From the NCBI GenBank assembly GCA_027575765.1, contig JANBPT010000001.1:1-64000 (forward strand): 64,000 nt of DNA, in the 5' to 3' direction. This document shows positions 55,941 through 64,000 of this stretch, one piece after another (within the stretch, counting starts at the first letter, position 1; each line of letters starts with the position of its first letter). A program made the translations under genes and the position numbers. This DNA is from Tieghemiomyces parasiticus. Taxonomy: Eukaryota; Kickxellomycota; Dimargaritomycetes; Dimargaritales; Dimargaritaceae. Below the pieces are notes generated by a model, which saw nothing but the letters and a program-made list of their open reading frames with translations, had not been told where the DNA came from and made no database searches.

Positions 55941-58900
55941 GGTATAAAAATAGAAGAGGTTGCAGAACGATGGGGAAAAGAGGTAGCAGAGGATAGTCTG
56001 GTCAGAACGACAGAGGGGTATGGAACGTGGTTACCAGATGCGCTGCTGGAGATGAGGGAGGGAGGACCAGCGGGCCAACCAAGGAGGCAGTAGCAGATGT
56101 GGGGGGGGTGGTGCGTTGGAGAGGGATGGGCCGTGCGTGAAGTATCGGCGGGGTGAGGGGCGGAGTCTAGTTGTGCGCTTCAAGAACACGGAGACTCGTT
56201 GGACATGGGCCGGCTTGGGAGTAATGCCTCCAATGGGTTGGGTTGCGCGAATAGTAGGAAGGGCCGACGGAGTGTAGGAGGCGCTGCTGAATGCGTAGAA
56301 TAAAAAAAGGAGGACGCTCGGGAAAGCGGCGACGAAGGAGGCAGCAAGGTAAATAGGAGTCGTAGGCCAGTATGATCGCTTTGGACGCATACAGTCCGTT
56401 CGGTCAGTCGAGTGCGGGTGAGATGTTTTACGGTACTCGTACGAGAGGGCGGTTGGCAAGGAGGGCGATGGAAGGCAAAGGGGGGGGGAATTCCTGGCGG
56501 TGGCTGGCAGTTTATCGCCTTATCGAGTGGCTGTAGACTGGATTTCAAGGCCCGCCGTAGGACGAACGGGGTGTGCGCGGTGAGGGATACAATTGGTCCC
56601 GCGCTTGGCCGGATGCACAATGGCGCCCCTATCGCTATCGTTAGGGCGCGGCGTCGGCTTGGCACGCCGGTATGCTGCTCTGGCCTATCCTTTTGGGGAG
56701 AGCGGGCTACTTGGCGAGCTGGAATACAACAATGGCAGGCAGGTGCTGGCGTTTTCGACTGCTGTGGGTAGCTAGGTCAAGAGGGGCGCCAAGTGGCTAG
56801 TACACGTGGTGAGACGGGGGAGGCGTACTTTGTCCCAACGGCTGGAAGCTCGTGTTTGACACTGCTGGTGGAGAAATCTCCTGAGGAATGTGCAGGGTCG
56901 GTGGGCCTTCGGTAGCAGACGGGCGAACCTTGTGCGGAGGCCCAAGCGATATGACGAGAAAAGTTTTGGAGCAGCGCAGAGTAACGGCGCCCGTGGCTGG
57001 TCGGGGCGGTGAAGTTGATAAGCAGAGCGCAGGGCTAACGAACCCCGGCTGGAGTTCGGCTGGTACGGGACACGGGTGGAGTGTGGCGGACGGTAGGGAA
57101 ACGAAAGAGTGTGTGGTTGGCTTCAGGGAGTGGGCAGGGTAAGCCCCTTGGTGGGAGATGTTTATTAGCGGTGGGGATGGTGGTACTGAATGGAGCTGTT
57201 CGGCACAGACAAGGGTAATGGGCGAGCCAAGGTAACGAACGGTTTCCCTCAGTACGACATGTGGGGGCTGATGGTTTAAAAAGGCTTGGGGTCCACCGAG
57301 GCTTTGATTACGCGGGCTGTCCGGGAATTGTTGCCAGTTGAGGTCGGCATGAGAGGAGCGGCAATAATAGAAAGTATTCAGCAGCGAACAATCTGGGTAA
57401 GAGGGTCAAGCCTCACCACGAGGGTCGCCGATGGCGAAATCGCCGAGCAGACGGCAAGGATCAACACAATGGCTAAGAAGGGGCCGTTATTGATGACCAA
57501 GCGCGCCATGGACATACTGCTGAGGTGGCACAATCAGGCCCACACAGTCCAACTGCGCGCAGTAGTTTTACATGAGGGAGGCGAACGCCAATAAGCTGGC
57601 AGGAGGTAGTCCTCAGGAACAGTACCTCATCACTGATGACGTAGACCATCAAACTCCACTCCTCCCTCTCCCCATGTTCCAAACTTTGAATCATCTACAG
57701 CCTTGGTGACATCGTGAAGTGTTTGTGTACAGCTATCCTCGGAAGTCCTTTCTCAGTGCCATGTCTTTCTCCGGGTTGCTTCCACTCCAGGGACCTGTAA
57801 TATGCTTGGCTTGGAACCCTGCTTCGCCTCCCCTGTATGTCTGCTTGACGGAAGACACAATATACTTTAGCGCCCCCCTCCGTCCTACCGTACTAACAGA
57901 CGGTATCACCTGCGCAACGTTGAAGTAGCCTAACAATACTTGCTCAGTGCTGCGGCTGTATACTGGGGCACCTTCCAGCGGCTGCGGGCGACTCAGCTAG
58001 AAACGAATTCGAAAAGGTTGCCCCATCAAGGCACTACCCCACTTTAGTCGCCAACATTTGCTGAGCCGAAGTAAGGAGTGAGTGGGAACAGGTGATTTCA
58101 AGTATAAATTAATTACCGTTGGGGCAGACAGGTCATGGTCGATTAAGAACTTGGATAATAACTGTAGGGACGTTCAGATCGGGTTTGTCTCGCCTTATTA
58201 GCCCCTGGTGTAACCCTTCAGGGGCCTGTCTGATGCGATATAGGGGGGCAGATTTAAACACCTTGGTACTTGCTCTCGGACCATACACGATAAACTGATG
58301 TTAACATGCGAGGGTCATTTTTACTAGACAGTTGCGCATAGGCCGGGTCGCCTATTCATCCGCAGGGCCGTACAACTGTCAGACCTCAATAACATAACAC
58401 TCAGTCCATCTGATTGGCCCGCTCATCCGCATCGATCGTCCACGTTACCCCTTTATGGCTGAGTAATTGGCAACGGGCCACGGAACAATAGGAATGCGTG
58501 AAGGGGTACACTCACCTGTCAGGATGAACGAACAATAGACCACCTGCAAGGAATTGGATGAGAAAATACGTTTTAGCGAGGCAGGTCGGCCTCCTTGAAC
58601 CTGGATCCTTCACCATAGCTGGCCAGCAGAACATCCTGGTCAGGCACGTGATTACCGCTACCAAGAGTCAGGCTATTCATAGAATTCTGCTACTTTTATT
58701 AATGGCCAACATGAGCTGTCCGACTACAGCCAGGAGATAACTCAGTGGGGGGGAGCCTTTCCCTTAAGCTTTATATCTCTCCTAGTGGTACTGTGGAGTC
58801 TACTGTCGATCGGACCATGATTCATAGCTGGGCCGTCAGTCCATCGTGAAATGGCCAATAATTCTGGTCATTCCCTAGCAGCCATCTGTGACCGCCTCCC

Positions 58901-61295
58901 TAATTATTGCAGCTGCTCACCCTCTATTTAGAGCCGCTACCCAGCATCCTTAATGATACTCATTCTCATGATCACCGCTAAGCTTCACTTGTGTTGATCC
59001 TACGCCTATTGAATATACTATAAACGTATAGTCTAACTTTACAATACTCTGATCGATTGGCTTACGTGCCACTTCTAAACCACTCAATTGGCCGAGGAGG
59101 ATGGCTTATTTAACGTCGCGTAAAACGCTACTACTCTCGTAGTGTGGGGTGAGGGCTAATTGTACATCCCGCTTGAGTAAAAAACTCCGGTGGAGAAAAT
59201 GTGATTCCGACTGGCCGTGGGGGGGGGTATCGTCACCTGTATGGGGCGGTGGTTAGATGTGGAACAGGGGTTGCCGGCCTCTGCAGCTTGTCCAGACTCG
59301 GTGGTGCCGGGAGGGGGAGCGGTTGGGGTTGGTGGGAAATGCCAGGTGTGCGGTTGCCTCCATGGAGGGGGGGCCGGAGGTATCCTGGGCAAGTAAGCGG
59401 CCCAGGCCGCAGCAGTGGGTTGCATGTGCCGGAGCCGAGGAGGTATCGCCCAATGCTACCTACCATCATAAAGCGGTATCCGTGGGACTCTAACATAGAT
59501 TTACGAGGACCACGTGCTACATATATAATAAACCCGATTGTTCCCTGAGGCCCTACGTAATGCGAGAGCTCAATTACGTGCCACTTGTTCTCGTCATGAG
59601 CATACTGCTGCCAATCCGTCAGCTGTATTGTGTTCCTGGTCACTGCTTTTAACGAGTTCAGGGAAGGGCGGAGTTGGTAAAGAAAATCAATTTAGAACGT
59701 AAAGGCCCTTCCTACCAAACTCATGATGAATGTGAAGCATGATTACCATCCATGCTCTGCCCACGTTCTAGCAATATGTGGTACCCCACGATTTCTCGAA
59801 GTCAGTCACTTCAACGCCTGAGAGGATGGGGGGCTTGCGGTAGGCGAAAGTAAATCTGGCGAGTGAAGAGAGTGTATAGGCGCGCTCGACTATGGTAAGG
59901 GGCGCTAACCAAGTTCTCTATTACAAGGGGTGTAGAGATATATATACGTGCTCCTATTGCTGCGAAGGTTCCCAATGGAGTGATTATACATGATTTCTCC
60001 AGGGTTTTCTTTTCTACAGTTTTCTATCGGTCATCCAAATATTCCGAGTTTCGCCAGCTAAAACCAGCTCCATTCTTCCATTGTGATCCACACTGTGATG
60101 CTGCTTTAGGGGACTAGAGGGGATGGGGGTCGTAACGGGCTTGACTATGGTGCAACGATGCGAGCAATAAACAGTGGTTAGGGTAAAGGCTAGCGTAAGG
60201 CGAGTACAAATGGTAAGAAGCGAGAAAGATAGAGAGAACGCGTAAGGGGTGCGATAGGTGTGGAAGGGAAGAGGCGATAGGGGTGCTACATTGATATAAG
60301 ATGCAAGGCGAGGTGGTTCAAGGTCAAGTAGTTGCCGCCAAAGGTTGCAGGGCGGGTTCGGCAGGCGATGGCTTGGAGTGTTTGCATTAGGGTGCGTTAG
60401 TTATGCAGCCTTATTTCTGGGCGTCACAGTCGGGTCTAGTCACAACGCTTGGTGATCATTCCCAAAGCTAATTTGTCGTAGGGGAAAGCTACCCTAGAGG
60501 AACTAAGGCTAGTAACTAACAGGCAAAATAGCAATAAACTGAAATGACTTACGAAACAGTGGAATGATAAGGATGAAAACTGGTGGTGTTGGATAAGCTA
60601 CCGTTTATTGAGTAGCGACCCAGAGGGTCTTTTATACAAAAGGACGTCCTGCATCCTTCACCGCGGCTACGGGTTGGTTCAGCCCAAGGTCCATAGTGCA
60701 AGGCGGGGCCAGCGCCAGGGCGAATATGAAGACAGCTGCGCGACTACCGGATCAAGAAGAAGAATATGGAGGAAAGTAGAGCCCTCGAAGGGTAGAAGCG
60801 GGGACGCCTGTCAAAGTTGAAGACGCCATCCGGTAGATCAGAAAGGTTGGCGTCGCTATAGGGGAATATCGAAAATGGGAATAGGCTAACGAAGATGAGA
60901 ATACGGTCGAGATGCCACATTTGATCGGATCTGTGGTTTAGGGCACCACATAATTGACTAGAAATAACGGATTTCCAACCCGCCCAGCTCCACCAATATA
61001 CCGTCTCCGCTTCCCTGGTATGCTTGATCTATTCTGTAATAATTAACTTCACTATCCTAAACGTACGTGGTCAGTTGGATGTTATGGCTTTAAGATATCT
61101 GAGAGTGGTGACATTAATGATATTCTGTCGACTCTTTGGGTCCCCTGTATAATGTGATACTCGAGCAGGGATAGGTTCATCAAATGGTCCGGCCATCCAT
61201 ACGGCGGTGACAGTCAACGTAGGAAATACTACCTTACCAGACTCATATCGCTTCTATTCTTTTTACTTAGTTGTGTAGACGAACTTTAGATATAA
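55941..61295. other. Long stretch without a recognised gene
   Basis: The first 260 nt next to SKT5 contain no minus-strand ATG. The first upstream ATG (56206) opens an 8-codon frame ending at 56180, a possible uORF. Positions 56.2-57.2 kb are GC-rich. A plus-strand frame at 57289-57594 looks weakly protein-like (TEALITRAVRELLPVEV) but matches nothing complete. From 57.7 to 61.2 kb the DNA is A/T-richer, with short chance frames only. No RNA gene seen. Confidence 0.5.
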
Positions 61296-64000
61296 CTAAA
61301 GGAACTCCACGTGCTGCTCCAAGTCCGACAGACGAGGGTATTTCAAAATATCAGACACCTTCAGCGACAGGCCATAGGTTTTACAGCGTGCGGCAAATTG
61401 GATTGCGGAGAGGGAGTCACCGCCCAGCTCGAGTATCGATACGGACGGCACCACCCAACTAGGTTCGACGTTCAAGGTTTCAATTAGAGCACGGCGTATG
61501 ATGACAAACGTCTCCGATGTGTATGTATCATCATCAATGGATTTGGATGGGGTGGGAAGGGGCAGGCTCTCCAGGGTTTTGCGATCGGCCTTACCGACTA
61601 GTGTTAGGGGGATCTTGTCAAGGCCGACGAGATAGGTCGGTACCATATACTGTGGAAGCTTGGCGGCGATCGATATTTTGAGCTCAGCAGTATCGATAGT
61701 CGCGGGGGTAACATACGCCACCAAGTGTTGGCCCTTAATCACGGCCACCGCGTTGGTCACGCCGGGGAAGGTCTGGCACGAACTTTCAATTTCGCCCAAC
61801 TCGATGCGGAACCCGCGCAGTTTGACCTGGTAGTCCTTGCGGCCCAATACCCGAACCTCGCCGTTGCTCAACCAACAGCCCAGATCACCAGTACGATACA
61901 GGTTACCTGTGCCCAAGGGATTGGGGACGAAGGCCTTCTCGGTCAGTTCAGGCTGCTTTAAGTAGCCCCGAGACAAGGCCACACCCCCGATACAAAGTTC
62001 CCCGGGCATACCAATGGGCACCGGTCGCAATTGCTCGTCGAGGATATGGCACTGGACATTGGTTAACGTCGAACCGATGGTAACCGCGTCCCCTGGGCGA
62101 ATAAGCTTATAGTGGCTAGCAATCGTTGCTTCACTGGGCCCGTAGATGTTGTGCAAATTCCGGCCACTGGACCATTTTGCAGCCACATTAGGTGGCAGGG
62201 ACTCGCCCGCCGCAATGATGTGGCTAAGTTGGGGATAGCACGACGGATCTAATACAGCTAATACCGAGGGAACCAGGGTACATCCCGATCCTCGTGCTAG
62301 ATCCTTAACCAACTCGCCATCCTGGAGAACCAAGGTGCCGCCGGCGTGGAAAGTAACGAGAATCTCAGCGTGACTGGCATCGAAAGACAGACTAGCAATC
62401 TGAAGGAACCGACAACCGGATGGAAGGCGTACCCGCTCGCTCATGGCGAGGACGAAGTTGGCCAGGGAGCGCTGATTGACTTGCACGCCCTTAGGCCGAC
62501 CGGTGGTTCCCGACGTGAACACGATATAAGCTAATGAGTCGGGGCTATGTTGATCAAGTAGGCGGTGTCGTTCCTGACCTGGATCCGCAGGAGTAACCGC
62601 GTGGTCAGCAAAGACCAGCCTGCTGGTATCGATCCCGAGTTCGGCCGCTAGTTCGCTGGTGGTGGAGTTGGCGACGACCCATGGGTCATCCAGGAGGTCC
62701 ACCATGTAGGCCAAGCGATCCACCGCATTCCCAGTGTCCATAGGCACGCATACCCCGCCGAGGAGGAGAACGGCGAGGTATCCGAAGATGAACTCTGGAC
62801 AGCGGACGAACAAAAGTACCACTTGATGGCCAGGTCGAGCTCCTCGGTCGCGCAGGATGGCAGTGATGGCGCAGGCCCGACGGTACACCTCGGCGTAGGT
62901 GAATTGTGCGGTGGCGGATTCCAGAGCGATGGTATCGGGCCGAGCCGCCAGGTGCTGGGTGAAAAATTGATGGGGTAGCCAGTCCTTCTGCGGGAAGTCG
63001 ACAGTGGTGCCGGCTGACCAGCGGGAAACGAGTGCTTGTTCAGACTGGGGTAGGCGCATCAGCCCGTCGATTTCAGTGTCGTGGTGGGTGACGATGGTAA
63101 GGAGGCAGTGGTCCATGAACTGGCTCATGAGCTGGACGTAGGAGGCTTGGCAGTGGGCTTTCTGAAACTGGATATTGACACCGAGCCGGTCCGCATGGTC
63201 GGCAAACTGTAAAGCGTACGCGTACTCGGTTGTATTCTGGCTGGTCCGGACACCGTACTCGACTGTCGGATTGGCCACTGTCGGTCGGTACGCTTCAAAG
63301 TTGTCGTACACGAGAAGCGAGCTGAGGAGCTGAACATCAGCTGGAATTTTGGCCCAGCGTAGAATGTCGACGAGGCTACACTGCTCGTAAGCCATGAGTG
63401 CACCGGAGGTCTGGTTGACCTGGTGCAAAAAGTCTACAAAATGGCCGTGGGTTGGGAGCGACAGGCGGAGCGGTAGGGCATTGATACATAGGCCAACCAT
63501 TCCTTCGATTCCCTCGACGGGCAGGTTACGACCTGAGGTGAGCACGCCGAAGGTGACCTCATCGTAGAATCCGGTATACCGCGCTAGGGTCATAGCCCAC
63601 ACGGCGCGGAGGAGCGAGTTGAGGGTTACTCCCACCGATTGACAATAGCTGCGGATGGCGTCCAATGGGGGCGAGAACTGGTAGCCGATGGTACCGTGAG
63701 AGCGCTCGGAGCTGGCCAAAGCAACGGGGAATTGGACCGGAGGCTGAACCCGGACGCCATCGAGGTTGGTCTGCCAGTACTGAATCGCACTCGCCGGATC
63801 TCGCAAGCCGGCTTGCCCAAGGAAGCTGTGGTACTGGATGCGATCCTGGTGCGGGGTCCCGTGGTAGGATTCCATCGTCTCGGCTAACACGATGCCTGTG
63901 GACCACGCATCGAGCAGAGCATGATGAACCGTGACACACAGCCGGTGGGAAGTCGTACCTACGCCGAAGAGAGCGAGGCGAAGCAGCGGACCAGCCAAGG
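61296..64000 (-). CDS. Nonribosomal peptide synthetase, last C-A-T module (5' partial)
   Basis: An uninterrupted frame of 900 residues runs off the right edge, so the N-terminus is missing. Domains in order: the C-terminal two-thirds of a condensation domain with HHALLDAWS (active His, but DA instead of the usual DG) and GVLTSGRNLPVEGIEGMVG; an adenylation domain with YIVFTSGTTGRPKG (A3), FDASHAEI (A4), NIYGPSEATI (A5), GELCIGGVALSRGY (A6), YRTGDLG (A7), KLRGFRIELGEIE (A8) and GKADRK (A10); and a carrier domain with LGGDSLSAIQ, whose Ser takes phosphopantetheine. The stop follows 25-30 residues later, so no thioesterase, reductase or terminal condensation domain is present. By alignment to the PheA pocket I read D-A-A-T-I-A-I-I-A-K, suggesting a hydrophobic substrate. 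Product unknown. The motifs look like bacterial LCL-type modules. Confidence 0.93.
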   Translation of the reverse strand, partial: LAGPLLRLALFGVGTTSHRLCVTVHHALLDAWSTGIVLAETMESYHGTPHQDRIQYHSFLGQAGLRDPASAIQYWQTNLDGVRVQPPVQFPVALASSERSHGTIGYQFSPPLDAIRSYCQSVGVTLNSLLRAVWAMTLARYTGFYDEVTFGVLTSGRNLPVEGIEGMVGLCINALPLRLSLPTHGHFVDFLHQVNQTSGALMAYEQCSLVDILRWAKIPADVQLLSSLLVYDNFEAYRPTVANPTVEYGVRTSQNTTEYAYALQFADHADRLGVNIQFQKAHCQASYVQLMSQFMDHCLLTIVTHHDTEIDGLMRLPQSEQALVSRWSAGTTVDFPQKDWLPHQFFTQHLAARPDTIALESATAQFTYAEVYRRACAITAILRDRGARPGHQVVLLFVRCPEFIFGYLAVLLLGGVCVPMDTGNAVDRLAYMVDLLDDPWVVANSTTSELAAELGIDTSRLVFADHAVTPADPGQERHRLLDQHSPDSLAYIVFTSGTTGRPKGVQVNQRSLANFVLAMSERVRLPSGCRFLQIASLSFDASHAEILVTFHAGGTLVLQDGELVKDLARGSGCTLVPSVLAVLDPSCYPQLSHIIAAGESLPPNVAAKWSSGRNLHNIYGPSEATIASHYKLIRPGDAVTIGSTLTNVQCHILDEQLRPVPIGMPGELCIGGVALSRGYLKQPELTEKAFVPNPLGTGNLYRTGDLGCWLSNGEVRVLGRKDYQVKLRGFRIELGEIESSCQTFPGVTNAVAVIKGQHLVAYVTPATIDTAELKISIAAKLPQYMVPTYLVGLDKIPLTLVGKADRKTLESLPLPTPSKSIDDDTYTSETFVIIRRALIETLNVEPSWVVPSVSILELGGDSLSAIQFAARCKTYGLSLKVSDILKYPRLSDLEQHVEFL

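Noticed and set aside
57289..57594. Plus-strand frame with a faint histone H2B-like start (LITRAVRELLPVEV)
   Set aside because: Only about 25 residues resemble H2B, the rest does not, a stop lies just upstream and codon use is not histone-like.

Overview
The window looks like nuclear DNA of a filamentous fungus. Most coding exons are GC-rich in the third codon position, introns are short with GTAAGT-like donors, and several proteins are typical of fungi: ATP synthase subunit h, a prenylated SKT5/CHS4-type chitin synthase activator, a secreted class 3 lipase, and ornithine decarboxylase antizyme made by a +1 frameshift. The wide spacing of genes and the bacterial-style NRPS module fit an early-diverging lineage, perhaps Zoopagomycota. 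That placement is an inference, because no rRNA or mitochondrial marker is present.

Layout. Positions 1-7539 hold no gene I can support. DBP9 (minus) and ATP14 (plus) diverge at 7.5-10.9 kb, followed by a small unknown gene (11.7-12.1 kb). The antizyme gene (16.0-17.1 kb, plus) lies behind an 860-nt leader/promoter with no ATG. A secreted lipase (17.8-19.2 kb, minus) and an alpha/beta hydrolase (20.9-21.9 kb, minus) follow. A dead mariner element sits at about 24.8-26.3 kb, with long inverted flanks and a third copy of the flank at 12.8 kb. Uracil phosphoribosyltransferase is at 27.1-28.1 kb (minus).

From 30.6 to 47.4 kb is the densest stretch: a TBC Rab-GAP (plus), a small DUF202-like membrane protein (minus), kinetochore protein CENP-O/Mcm21 with seven exons (plus), AP-1/AP-2 beta-adaptin (minus), COPII cargo adaptor SEC24 (plus) and an AAAP-family amino-acid transporter (minus). 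Positions 47.9-53.5 kb hold only exon-like islands I cannot assign. SKT5 is at 53.5-55.9 kb (minus). After another empty 5.3 kb, the window ends inside a nonribosomal peptide synthetase (61.3-64.0 kb, minus) whose last module is condensation-adenylation-carrier with no release domain.

Together the genes are mostly housekeeping: ribosome biogenesis, ATP synthase, pyrimidine salvage, polyamine feedback, kinetochore and the secretory pathway. Several of them (Rab-GAP, beta-adaptin, SEC24, a transporter with sorting signals, SKT5) meet in vesicle transport and cell-wall delivery. No conventional operon is expected or seen. Exon boundaries were placed by eye from reading phase, splice consensus and protein family, and no database search was possible.
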